Below, one piece after another: positions 17,313-25,323 of a DNA stretch of 64,000 nt. The notes beneath the pieces are model-generated. The model worked only from the letters and a program-made list of their open reading frames with translations. It ran no database searches and was not told the origin of the DNA. Origin of the DNA: Micromonospora_H sonneratiae (GTDB taxonomy: Bacteria > Actinomycetota > Actinomycetes > Mycobacteriales > Micromonosporaceae). Location of the stretch: assembly GCF_042679305.1 (NCBI RefSeq), contig NZ_JBHTMP010000033.1, positions 13,748-77,747 on the forward strand, written 5' to 3'. The translations under genes and the position numbers were made by a program. Each line of letters begins with the position of its first letter. Positions within the stretch are counted from its first letter, which is position 1.

Positions 17313-17668
17313 CTACCTCAAAAATCGGTTGGCGGCGCTGCAGCGCGCACCTTCGCCGCCCTTCGCCTCAGCAGCGTGCAGTCCGTCGTAGGTGAGCTCG
17401 CGCTGGAGTTCGCCGGCGACGGCGAGGGTCTGCACCATGAACTTCACGGTGGGCAGAACATCTCGGAGATGCGCACCGTGTCGCCCGGCCGCGCGTACAC
17501 GAGCAGTTCGCGGAACTAGGGGCGCTGGAGGGGGTGGAGACGGCTGGAGATGCCCGCTTCCTCCTCGAAGACGACCGGGTCCTCGATCCCGGCCTCGTCC
17601 AGGACGAGGTTCCGCCGGACGGTCGGCTGCTGGCCGGTCGAGACCCGCTTGTAGACCAGGTTCGCCAC
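17313..17668 (-). pseudogene. Serine resolvase relic (N-terminal part)
   Basis: The start reads VANLVYKRVSTGQQPTVRRN, a resolvase N-terminus carrying the catalytic-serine RVST motif. It is followed by LVLDEAGIEDPVVFEEEAG. The frame then breaks. A later frame gives VKFMVQTLAVAGELQRELTY and DGLHAAEAKG, which is the linker before the resolvase HTH. The intervening residues and the HTH are lost. Confidence 0.75.
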
Positions 17669-17739
17669 CGAAGGACCCTTCCGTACGGGGGATCGGACCC
17701 ACCTGTCGTCAAACCCTGTCAGCAATCCCCGATGGATCT

Positions 17740-18040
17740 GATTGCGACACCGGGTTTGCCCCGCCGGCCAGGTTCAGCAGCGCGTCCAGGATGTGCAGAA
17801 AGTCGCGCGGAGTGCCCGGGACGACCATCTGCCCGATGCCCGCGACCTGGTCGTTGACGGCGTTGAGCCAGCTGATGCCCCGCTTGAACATGGGTGGTAA
17901 CCGTAGGCGTCCCGGATCTTCCACGCGTGCTCGTACACCGTCTTCGAGCACTCGGGGTACCGCTTCACCACCGACGGGTCCTTCATGGCAAGCTGCGCAG
18001 CCAGGTGCTCGACCACCGGCCACGGCACTGCGAGCGGGGC
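17740..18040 (-). pseudogene. tnpA: Tn3-family transposase relic
   Basis: Two frames match Tn3 TnpA. VVEHLAAQLAMKDPSVVKRY and VYEHAWKIRDAYGYH (about 18020-17900) are from the N-terminal domain. LNAVNDQVAGIGQMVVPGTP with LHILDALLNLAGG (about 17870-17760) is from the catalytic domain. Most of the gene between them is missing and the frame changes. With the resolvase relic beside it, this marks a decayed serine-resolvase-type Tn3 element. Confidence 0.75.
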
Positions 18041-18173
18041 CGCCAGGAACAGGCCGACGTACTCGCGTCGAAGCCACAGGTGCCGACTGTCGCCATTCCG
18101 AGCACCGGAAACCGCCCATCTGCCTGTTGCTCGTGCCGCCTCCGGCAGGGCTGCCGGAGGCGGCCAGGTCGCA

Positions 18174-18569
18174 TTACGCGACGGCGGTCCCCTCGAGCTC
18201 GACCATCAGGTCGGGGATCGCCAGGCGTGTCACCCCGAGCATCGTGGTGGTCGGCGCCACCCCTGCGGCGCCCAGCCGCGACGCCAGTACGCCGTAGTGC
18301 TGGAAAAGCAGATCAACGTCGGTGGTGTAGACGTTGAGCCGGACGAGGTTCGCGAGGGACATGCCAGCCTCGCTGAGCACGGCCTCCAGGTTGTCGAGGC
18401 TCAGCGCCACCTGTGCCGCCATGTCACCGGAATGCTGGGGCTTGCCGTCGCCGCTCATCGCGGTCTGCCCGGAGCAGTACAGGGTCCGGGTCTGCCCGGA
18501 GACGATCTCACCCTGGTTGAAGCCCATCTCCACCGACCACGGCACCGGGTTGACTGTCGTTCGCTCCAC
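18174..18569 (-). CDS. RidA (YjgF/YER057c) family protein
   Basis: A 131-residue RidA-like protein starting at GTG 18569. It shows the family signature: an early SGQTRTLYCSGQTA stretch, NLEAVLSEAGMSLANLVRLN, VYTTDVDL and PTTTMLGVTRLAIPDLMVEL. The Arg that binds the carboxylate in RidA deaminases is replaced around VTRLAIPDLMVE, where Leu/Ala occupy the usual positions, so classical imine deaminase activity is uncertain. It is divergent from the WYL regulator gene, which probably controls it. Confidence 0.85.
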   Translation of the reverse strand: MERTTVNPVPWSVEMGFNQGEIVSGQTRTLYCSGQTAMSGDGKPQHSGDMAAQVALSLDNLEAVLSEAGMSLANLVRLNVYTTDVDLLFQHYGVLASRLGAAGVAPTTTMLGVTRLAIPDLMVELEGTAVA

Positions 18570-18666
18570 TGCACATCAGCTCCATTCGATTCATCGGGAG
18601 TACGTACGTCCATCGGCTCGGTGAGCCGCCGTCTTCGACGTCGTGTTGACAAGCCTCCCAACAAAT

Positions 18667-18685
18667 CACGACATCCTGTGTCGTG
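18667..18685. promoter_or_regulatory. Operator palindrome between ridA-like and WYL genes
   Basis: CACGACA and its complement TGTCGTG are separated by five bases, in the short divergent interval 20 bp before the WYL gene start. A likely binding site for the divergent HTH/WYL regulator. Confidence 0.5.
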
Positions 18686-18705
18686 TATTTCTGTAGAGTT
18701 TTCGT

Positions 18706-19680
18706 ATGCGCGCCGACCGGTTGGTTTCGCTGGTGCTTCTGCTGCGCCAGCGCGGTCGGCTGACCGCGACCACACTGGCCAACGAGCTGGATGTATCCAC
18801 CCGGACTGTGCTGCGCGACATCGAGGCGCTGTCCGCAGCCGGCGTTCCGGTCTACGCCGAACGTGGTCGGCACGGCGGTTTCGTATTGTTGCCCGGTTTC
18901 CAGACCGAGCTCACCGGACTGAACCACGACGAAGCGCTCGCCCTGCTGGTCGCCGGATCGCGGAGCGGCGCGCAGGCATTCGGCCTCGGCTCGGCGCTCG
19001 CCTCGGCCATGCGTAAGGTGGTCGACGCGCTACCTGAAAGCTATCGGACCACCGCTGCCGGCGCGGCCCAGCGATTGCTCATCGACCCGGACACCGACCT
19101 CCTCTCGCGCCGGCTGGTCGCGGAGGAGGTGCCCGACGCCGTAATGGCCGAGGTTCGGCGTGCGGTGTTGGCCGGACACAAGCTGCGCATCCAGTACGCG
19201 GCTGTGGGTCAGGCCCCGAAGTGGCGCACGGTGGACCCGATCGGCCTGGTCACGGTACGCGACCAGGGCTACCTGCTGGCCACGAGGTCTGGTGCGGACC
19301 GCACCTACCGGCTGGCCCGGGTCCTGGCCGCCGAGGAACTCGCCGAACCCGCACAGCGGCCAGACCGGGTCGATCTGGACCGGGCCTGGCAGGAACGCAG
19401 CACGCAGTTCCGGGCCGGCGGCGACCAAGTCACCGTGCTGGTACGGCTGAACCCGGCGCGGCGGGAGGACCTGGTGGGCACCGCGCTGGCTGTCCTCACC
19501 GAAGAATCCGACGCGGACGGCTGGCTGCGGCTGGAGGTCACCTTCCAGGATTCCAGGCACGCCGAATGGGCGCTGTGGCAGCTTGCCATGAACGCGGAAG
19601 CCCTGGCCCCGCAGTGGTTGCGCACCTCCCTGCGTAACCGCGCCGCCGCGATCGCCACCCGCTACGGTGTGCCATCCTGA
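18706..19680 (+). CDS. YafY-type HTH/WYL regulator
   Basis: A 324-residue transcription factor. The N-terminal DeoR-like HTH (residues 1-60) has LLRQRGRLTATTLANELDVS and TRTVLRDIEALSAAGVPVYA. The WYL domain (about 140-205) contains IQYAAVGQAPKWRTVDPIGL and GYLLATRSGADRTYRLARV. The WCX-type C-terminus contains TVLVRLNPARREDL. The family senses small ligands or nucleic acids through the WYL domain. It is divergent from the RidA-like gene and ends cleanly before a LysR gene. A second member lies at 47231-48235. Confidence 0.9.
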   Translation: MRADRLVSLVLLLRQRGRLTATTLANELDVSTRTVLRDIEALSAAGVPVYAERGRHGGFVLLPGFQTELTGLNHDEALALLVAGSRSGAQAFGLGSALASAMRKVVDALPESYRTTAAGAAQRLLIDPDTDLLSRRLVAEEVPDAVMAEVRRAVLAGHKLRIQYAAVGQAPKWRTVDPIGLVTVRDQGYLLATRSGADRTYRLARVLAAEELAEPAQRPDRVDLDRAWQERSTQFRAGGDQVTVLVRLNPARREDLVGTALAVLTEESDADGWLRLEVTFQDSRHAEWALWQLAMNAEALAPQWLRTSLRNRAAAIATRYGVPS

Positions 19681-19908
19681 GTTGCCGCCACCTGCGCATC
19701 CAGCGGGTACTGCACCGTGGCCGAACTCGACAGCACCAACAGCTTGGACACGGCAATCACCGACCGGCGCAGACCCATCGACTTCACCGAAGCCAACCCG
19801 CTGGTTGGCGTAATGCCGCCATCGAGCGCCTCCGGCTCAGCCATGGCCTGCCTGCCCCCGCGTGACCGTCCGTCGATCCGGCCACGATGATCGCAGACTC
19901 GGCCGGGT

Positions 19909-20841
19909 TCAACGCGGAGTCACCCAGCCCGGCACCCAGGTTCCGGCGGTGTGGCCGGCCTTTGCAGCGGTGAGGTGAGCGCGGAGGGTGGCCAACGCCG
20001 GGTGGGGATTGTCGCGGTGCCAGAGGAGCGAGTGTGGGTAGACAGGCGTCGGATCGATCACCGGGATCCGGCGCAGGCCGTAGCCGGCGGGCCAGACGAG
20101 GCGGGTCTGCTCACCCATGAAGGTGGCCAACGCCGGGGTGTCGGCGACGGTGTCGAGGAGCGCGTCGGAGCCGAAGTTGGGGCCGGTCACCTCGATGGTG
20201 AGGCCGAACTCGGCGACAAGGTCGTCGTAGTAGGCGGCCCACTCCGTACCGGGGACGATGCCGGGCATCCAGATCCGGTGCCCGGCGAGCTGAGCGACGG
20301 TCACCGACCGGGCCGCCGCCAGAGCGTGGCCGGGTCCGGTGAGAAGCTGGAGTGGCTCGTCGAGCACCCGGACGGATTCGATGTCCTCGGGAAGGGGCCG
20401 GCCGGGCACGGCGACGGCGCGGAAGGACGCGTCGATCGCACCGGACCGAATGGCAGCGACAGCCGTCTCGATCTCGAACAGCATCACCACGTCGAGCTCG
20501 ATTTCGGGATACGCGCGGTGGAAGCCGCGCATCATGCCCGACTGTGCGCCGCGCGAGGCGATCACGTCGACGCGCAGCGGACGACGGCCGGTGCGCACGG
20601 ACGCGACCGCGCGCTCGGCGACACGCAGCAGCTCGCATGCGTACGGCAGGAACGCCTGCCCGTCGATGGTGAGCTCCGCGCCGCGCGGCGTGCGGGTGAA
20701 CAGCCGTACGCCGAGGTTGCGTTCCAGCGCGGCGATGCGTTTGGAGACGGCCTGCTGGGTGATCGCCAGCTCGGCGGCGGCCTCCTGGAACTGCCCCGCG
20801 TCCACGACGGCGACGAAGGTGCGCACGGCGTCGAAATCCAT
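19909..20841 (-). CDS. LysR-family regulator
   Basis: A 310-residue LysR protein with an N-terminal HTH (DFDAVRTFVAVVDAGQFQEA, then AITQQAVSKRIAALERNLGV) and the usual substrate-binding domain. The ATG at 20841 (MDFDAVRTF) is preferred over one at 20862, which adds seven residues without HTH character. It is divergent from an MFS exporter gene, with a 15-bp dyad between them. The standard LysR arrangement suggests it activates that exporter, and perhaps the downstream isochorismatase-like gene, on binding an inducer. Confidence 0.9.
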   Translation of the reverse strand: MDFDAVRTFVAVVDAGQFQEAAAELAITQQAVSKRIAALERNLGVRLFTRTPRGAELTIDGQAFLPYACELLRVAERAVASVRTGRRPLRVDVIASRGAQSGMMRGFHRAYPEIELDVVMLFEIETAVAAIRSGAIDASFRAVAVPGRPLPEDIESVRVLDEPLQLLTGPGHALAAARSVTVAQLAGHRIWMPGIVPGTEWAAYYDDLVAEFGLTIEVTGPNFGSDALLDTVADTPALATFMGEQTRLVWPAGYGLRRIPVIDPTPVYPHSLLWHRDNPHPALATLRAHLTAAKAGHTAGTWVPGWVTPR

Positions 20842-20860
20842 GCCGACAGACCCTACCGAC

Positions 20861-20875
20861 ACAACTGCCGGTTGT
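20861..20875. promoter_or_regulatory. LysR-type dyad
   Basis: ACAAC-N5-GTTGT lies 19 bases upstream of the LysR start, in the divergent interval with the MFS gene. Another GTTGT half-site follows. It is a plausible regulator-binding box. Confidence 0.4.
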
Positions 20876-20978
20876 AGCTTGCCGGCATGGCGGTTGTTTG
20901 ATCCGCAGCGTCGCCCCTTGCTTGGATCTCACCGGTCAACGTCAGGTTGTTCGCTGGAGATTGCGAGGGCTGCGGGGC

Positions 20979-22223
20979 ATGCTGGCTGGCAGGTCGCTGG
21001 GACGGCAATTCGGATGGTTCTGGGCGGCATACACCGTCAGCACATTCGGCACGTCGCTCGGGTTCGGTGCGTTCCCCCTGATCGCGATCCTCGTACTGCA
21101 TGTCGGGCCAATTGAAGTATCGCTGCTGTCGGCTGTGGGGCTGGCAGTCGGTGCGTTGGTCGCCGTACCGCTCGGCCCGTGGGTGGAGTTCCGGCGTAAG
21201 CGGCCGGTGATGGTGACGATGAACCTGATCCGGTTCGTCGCGTTGATGAGCGTTCCCGCCGCGTTCGCGCTCGGCTGGCTCACCTTCACCCAACTCGTGG
21301 TCGTGTCCGTCGTCGCCGCTGCGGCCGACATTGCCTTCAAAGCGGCCAGCGGCGCCTACCTGAAGACCCTGTTACCTCGGGCGGACCTGCTCATCGCGAA
21401 CGGGCGGTTCGAGGCCACCACCTGGACCGCCACCGTGGTGGGACCGCCGCTCGGCAACGCCGCGATCGGCCTGTTCGGCCCGGTGACGACCGTGGCAGCC
21501 GATGCCGTCAGCTACCTGCTGTCGGCCGTAGGTATTCGCGCGATCGGAGGCAGAGAGCCCAGCCCCACCCGTACCGAGGGTCCACGGCTGCGAGCCGGCG
21601 ACCTGCTGGCCGGGTGGCGCTACGTCCTGACCCACCCGACGCTGCGCCCGCTGTTCTTCAACACGATCCTCGTCAACGGCCTGATCATGGCGACCTCACC
21701 GCTGCTGGCCGTCCTCATGCTCGACCGACTCGGGTTCGCGCCCTGGCAGTACGGCCTCGCCTTCGGAGCACCGTGCGTCGGCGGACTGGTCGGCTCACGA
21801 CTGGCCCGCCGACTCGTTACCCGGTTCGGACAGCACCGGGTTTTGCTCACCACCGGGGCACTGCGCGCATGCTGGCCGATCGGGTTGGCCTTCATCGGCT
21901 CCGGCGCTGCTGGGCTCGTACTCGTCATCGCCGTCCAACTCGGCCTGGTCACCTGTATGGGCGTGTTCAACCCGGTGTTCGCCACCTACCGACTCGACCA
22001 GACCGCGACGGACCGGGTCGCCCGCACTCTGTCTGCGTGGTCGGTCACCAGCAACGCCACCATCGCCGCCATGACCGCTCTGTGGGGTTTGCTGGCCTAC
22101 GTCACCAGCCCACGCACCGCCATTGCGATCGCCGGTGTATTCATCCTGGCCACCCCACTGTTTCTCCCACGACACGACCGCACCACACAGCACGAGCAGG
22201 AACTTGCCCCGAGCCACACGTGA
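20979..22223 (+). CDS. MFS exporter (multidrug-type)
   Basis: A 414-residue major facilitator with about 12 membrane spans. The TM2-3 loop carries GPWVEFRRKRPVMVT, in the position of the MFS GxxxDrxGrr motif. The pattern (FGTSLGFGAFPLIA, AAADIAFKAASGAYLKTLLP) fits the enterobactin-exporter/DHA3-like group common beside actinobacterial regulators. The ATG at 20979 is preferred because the longer frame adds a charged, non-membrane stretch. It is followed after 40 bp by the isochorismatase-like gene, likely in one operon under the divergent LysR. Confidence 0.88.
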   Translation: MLAGRSLGRQFGWFWAAYTVSTFGTSLGFGAFPLIAILVLHVGPIEVSLLSAVGLAVGALVAVPLGPWVEFRRKRPVMVTMNLIRFVALMSVPAAFALGWLTFTQLVVVSVVAAAADIAFKAASGAYLKTLLPRADLLIANGRFEATTWTATVVGPPLGNAAIGLFGPVTTVAADAVSYLLSAVGIRAIGGREPSPTRTEGPRLRAGDLLAGWRYVLTHPTLRPLFFNTILVNGLIMATSPLLAVLMLDRLGFAPWQYGLAFGAPCVGGLVGSRLARRLVTRFGQHRVLLTTGALRACWPIGLAFIGSGAAGLVLVIAVQLGLVTCMGVFNPVFATYRLDQTATDRVARTLSAWSVTSNATIAAMTALWGLLAYVTSPRTAIAIAGVFILATPLFLPRHDRTTQHEQELAPSHT

Positions 22224-22263
22224 GACACCCCCGCCGAGCCGTCCGACAAGAAAGGCCCAGTTC

Positions 22264-22848
22264 ATGACTCTCACCGCACTTGACTCGTCCAGCGCGCTTG
22301 TCATCGTCGACTTGCAGAACGCCGTCGTCAGCGCCCCGACAACCCCCTACACCGGCCGTGAGGTGGTGGCCCGGGCGGTCGAACTGGCCCGCGCTTTCCA
22401 CGAACACGGCGCCCCGGTCGCCCTGGTGCGGGTCACGGCCCGTGCGGATGGATCGGATGCCACTCCCGGCCGCATCGCGATCCCGGCCCAGCCCGGTTCC
22501 CTACCCGAAGGCTGGGATGCCATCGTCGACGACCTGGCCGGCCACCCTGACGACATCACAGTGACCAAGCGCACCTGGGGCGCTTTCCACGGAACCGACC
22601 TCGACCTGCAACTACGCCGCCGCGGCATCACCCAGATCGTGCTGGCCGGGCTCACCACCAGCATCGGCGTGGAGTCGACCGCCCGTGCCGCCTACGAACA
22701 CGGCTACCACGTCACGCTCGCGACGGACGCCATGGCCGATCTGGACGTGGAGGCGCACCGCAACAGCATTGAGCGGATCTTCCCTCTTCTCGGTGAGACC
22801 GGTTCCACCACCGAGATCGTTGAAATGCTTGCCAAGACCCGCGACTGA
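22264..22848 (+). CDS. Isochorismatase-like hydrolase
   Basis: A 194-residue isochorismatase fold. The catalytic Asp lies in LVIVDLQNAVV, the Lys in DITVTKRTWGAFHGTDLD, and the nucleophile loop reads LTTSIGVESTARAAYEHGYH. The position that is Cys in amidases of this family (nicotinamidase, cysteine hydrolases) is Gly here, as in true isochorismatases such as EntB and PhzD. Vinyl-ether hydrolysis is therefore chemically more consistent than amide hydrolysis, although the substrate is not shown. It probably shares an operon with the MFS exporter. Confidence 0.88.
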   Translation: MTLTALDSSSALVIVDLQNAVVSAPTTPYTGREVVARAVELARAFHEHGAPVALVRVTARADGSDATPGRIAIPAQPGSLPEGWDAIVDDLAGHPDDITVTKRTWGAFHGTDLDLQLRRRGITQIVLAGLTTSIGVESTARAAYEHGYHVTLATDAMADLDVEAHRNSIERIFPLLGETGSTTEIVEMLAKTRD

Positions 22849-22929
22849 CACTCAGGACGGGGGTTGAGACTGGCAGGCTCCGTTGATCGAGCAGTCGGAA
22901 TTCCCCTCATCAACGCCGTCAGAAACGAC

Positions 22930-23541
22930 CGGCGGCGGTGAAGGCGAAGTTGGAGAAGCTGGCCTACCTGCGGCGCCCGGACGCGCACATGCTGGACTTG
23001 CCTATGCTGCCGGCGGAGCGGCACCGGTTCCTGGCGGGGGTCGGGCGGCGGTTGACCGGGCAGGCGTTGCAGCGGCGCGAGCCGGAGCGCCGGTACCCGA
23101 TCCTGCACACGCTGCTGGTGCAGTCGGCGATCGACGTGCTCGAGGAGACGCTGCTGTTGTTCGACCAGGCGATCTCCGGCCGGGAGGCCGCGGCGAAAGG
23201 TTGCCGAGGCCTTGGCCGAGCGCCGCGAGCGGCTACCTCGCGGCCGTGGACTAGGCCGGCGACGTCACCGCGTACCGCCGGTACTGGGAGTTGGCGGTCC
23301 TGGTTGGTCTGCGCGACGGGCTACGCTCCGGCGACGTCTTCGTGCCCGGCTCGCAGCGGTACGCCGATCCGGCGTCGTTCCTGCTCACGCCTGAGGCGTG
23401 GGCACCACAGAAGGTGGAGTTCTGCCACCTGGTCGGCAAGCCCGGCGAGGTCGCCGACGCGCTGCGTGCTGAGCTGGCCGGGATGCTGCCGCGCTACGGC
23501 TGGCCGAGGCCGCCCCGGCAAACAGCTGACCGACAATCTCC
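22930..23541 (+). pseudogene. tnpA: Internally deleted copy of the Tn3 tnpA
   Basis: The DNA is closely similar to part of the intact tnpA at 25994-27065. It reads LEKLAYLRRPDAHMLDL and FLAGVGRRLTGQALQRREPE, then jumps to ERRERLPR and next to VLVGLRDGLRSGDVFVPGSQ. It finishes at ADALRAELAGMLPR. Three segments are missing and each junction falls at a short repeat shared by both sides (GCCGAGCG, CGGCT-CC and GCCGACGCGCT). The gene is 5'-truncated just after the isochorismatase-like gene and 3'-truncated before the Nudix gene. Confidence 0.85.
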
Positions 23542-23705
23542 GTGAGCGGTGGCCTTTTCTCCGACGCCGCCGTTCACGGAGGGGGCTCTGGCTCACTCTT
23601 AGTGGACTCTTCACGGGTGGTGACGATTTGCCGAGAGCCGAACGCGCGTTGTCTGCGGCAGTTGCGGACGTTCTTGATCGGATGGTCATGCCACAATCCC
23701 CACCC

Positions 23706-24110
23706 ATGCACGAGATCGTTACCGGGGCGCTTGTTCGCGAAGGCCGAGTCCTACTCGTCCACCGAAGTCCGAACCGCCGCGCCTACCCGGACGTATGGGA
23801 CCTGCCCGGCGGACACATCGAGCCAGGCGAGACAGAGCTGGCTGCGCTCACCAGGGAGATGCACGAGGAACTGGGCGTGCAGATAGCAACAGGCTCGGCG
23901 ATCCATCTGTGTCGGCTGGACGCAGGCGGCGGAGAGGACTCCATACGCCTCAGCGCCTGGCTTGTCGGCGAATGGGAGGGGACACCGACAAACGTCGCTC
24001 CCGATGAACATGACGAGATCGGTTGGTTCCGGCCTGAGGAGTTGCCTCCGCTCGCCCACAAACTTGTAGGCCCGGCGGTGGTGCAAGCGATGCGGGGGGT
24101 CTGCGCCTGA
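23706..24110 (+). CDS. Nudix hydrolase
   Basis: A 134-residue Nudix protein. The Nudix box matches GX5EX7REUXEEXGU closely: GGHIEPGETELAALTREMHE followed by ELGV. It begins MHEIVTGALVREGRVLLVHR, a typical first strand, and continues to GWFRPEELPPLAHK. The family hydrolyses nucleoside diphosphates linked to another group, such as oxidised nucleotides or ADP-ribose. The ATG at 23706 fits the usual start; in-frame ATGs at 23688 and 23682 are alternatives. It is stranded between two mobile-element relics. Confidence 0.88.
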   Translation: MHEIVTGALVREGRVLLVHRSPNRRAYPDVWDLPGGHIEPGETELAALTREMHEELGVQIATGSAIHLCRLDAGGGEDSIRLSAWLVGEWEGTPTNVAPDEHDEIGWFRPEELPPLAHKLVGPAVVQAMRGVCA

Positions 24111-24124
24111 ACTTCAACCTGCTG

Positions 24125-24430
24125 TCATCGGCACAAGCGCACCGATCTGCCTACCCTCAACTTGATGCGGTTGACCTGACCTTCGACGGTGCCGGAGCTG
24201 TAGGGCAGCGTGAGCCCGGCGGTGACCGCAGCGTGGTCGCGGCGCAGAGTCGTTACGAGGGCGGACAGGTCGTCGGCTTCCACGGCATGCATCCAGCCGT
24301 CCAGGCGCTCGCCGCCGAGTTCGCGCATCATGGTCGCGAACGCGGCGACGTGCTGGCGTACCGCTCGCAGTGCTGGGCAACGGGCAAGGATACCGGTGAG
24401 CGCCGCGCTGGGCCGGTGTCCAAGTGCTCA
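24125..24430 (-). pseudogene. ISL3-family transposase C-terminal relic
   Basis: The frame reads ILARCPALRAVRQHVAAFAT, MMRELGGERLDGWMHAVEAD, LRRDHAAVTAGLTLPYSSG and VEGQVNRIKL. This is the C-terminal end of the DDE domain of ISL3 (IS204-type) transposases, with its conserved SSGxVEGxVNRIK. The N-terminal three-quarters and the final residues are absent. Confidence 0.8.
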
Positions 24431-24461
24431 GGCTTGGTCATGATCCAGATCGACAACTGAA

Positions 24462-24516
24462 GAGGTCTCCGGTATCTGGTTCTGCGACCAAGCAAGAACT
24501 TCATACCGGAGACCTC
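24462..24516 (+). promoter_or_regulatory. Leader hairpin of the IS5 transposase
   Basis: GAGGTCTCCGGTAT (24462-24475) pairs perfectly with 24503-24516, immediately before the GTG start at 24517. Folding would hide the ribosome site, a known way for IS elements to avoid expression from outside transcripts. The role here is inferred. Confidence 0.55.
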
Positions 24517-25205
24517 GTGCCAAGCGTAGCGGTGACGAGGCGGCATGACCTGACTGACATGCAGTGGCCTGTTCTGGCCCCTCTGCTGCCTGCCGCGCCG
24601 ACGACAGGTCGTCCGCCGAAGTGGGAGAAACGACAGCTCATCGACGGGATCCGGTGGCGGATCCGGATCGGTGCCCCATGGCGGGACGTCCCAGCCGAGT
24701 ACGCGCCGTGGCCCACCGTCTACGGCCTGTTCCGCCGTTGACAGCGTGACGGGACCTGGGACAAGATCCTGTCCGCGTTGCAGGCGGCCGGCGACGCGAC
24801 CGGCCGGATCGCTTGGACGGTGAGTGTGGACTCGATGACCAGTCGCGCCCACCAGCACGCCGCCGGCGCCCGCAAGGACGGGCATCTGCAGAAGGAGCCG
24901 CCCGGCGGTGTGCACGACGAGCCGGCCGACCACGCGCTGGGTCGATCCAGGGGCAGGCTGCCCCCCCCCAAGACTCATCTGGCCTGCGAGCAGGGACAGA
25001 AGGTCCTCTCCCTGATCGTGACCGCCGGGCATCATGGTGACAGCCCACAGTTCATCCCCGTCCTATGCCGCATCCGCGTGACCCGCCTTGGTGTCGGCCG
25101 GCCCCGCACCTGTCCCGACCCGGTCCTGGCAGACAGGGCCTACACCAGCCAAGGCAACCGCAGCCATCTACGCTCACGCGGGATCAAGGCCTGCATCCCC
25201 AGCAA
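24517..25205 (+). pseudogene. IS5-type transposase, 5' part, interrupted
   Basis: The translation opens VPSVAVTRRHDLTDMQWPVL and continues RPPKWEKRQLIDGIRWRIRI and GAPWRDVPAEYAPWPTVYGL, the IS5-group N-terminal domain. The expected Trp after LFRR is a TGA stop at 24739-24741. The same frame then resumes with RDGTWDKILSALQAAG, DSMTSRAHQHAAGARKDG and VLADRAYTSQGNRSHLR. It is cut at the transposon insertion. The premature stop means the gene was already inactive or depends on readthrough. Confidence 0.85.
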
Positions 25206-25243
25206 GGCCCGCCCGTAGTTTTCAGACCAAAAACAACGGTAAG
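25206..25243 (+). repeat. Left 38-bp terminal inverted repeat of the Tn3 element
   Basis: It starts GGCCCGCCCGTAG and ends AACAACGGTAAG. It differs from the right end at only two positions (C/G at base 3 and T/C at base 17). The preceding five bases, AGCAA, are the target duplication. Confidence 0.95.
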
Positions 25244-25323
25244 AACTGAGGGTTGATCAAGGTCTGTTGCGAGCCCTAGCGTGCCGTCCGTTTGGTGACG
25301 GTCGATGCTCAGGCGGTGGGTTC

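Larger units (their letters stand above)
24440..25205 (+). mobile_element. IS5-type insertion sequence, left part
   Basis: The left portion of an IS5-family element. It contains the leader hairpin (24462-24516) and the first two-thirds of its transposase gene, and it is cut by the Tn3-family transposon after 25205. The right portion resumes at 33274. The left terminus is not sharply defined because it abuts the ISL3 relic. Confidence 0.75.

Noticed and set aside
19662..19844. 60-codon minus-strand frame between WYL and LysR genes
   Set aside because: Its composition is fairly protein-like, but it overlaps the WYL 3' end and has no recognised family, ribosome site or context.
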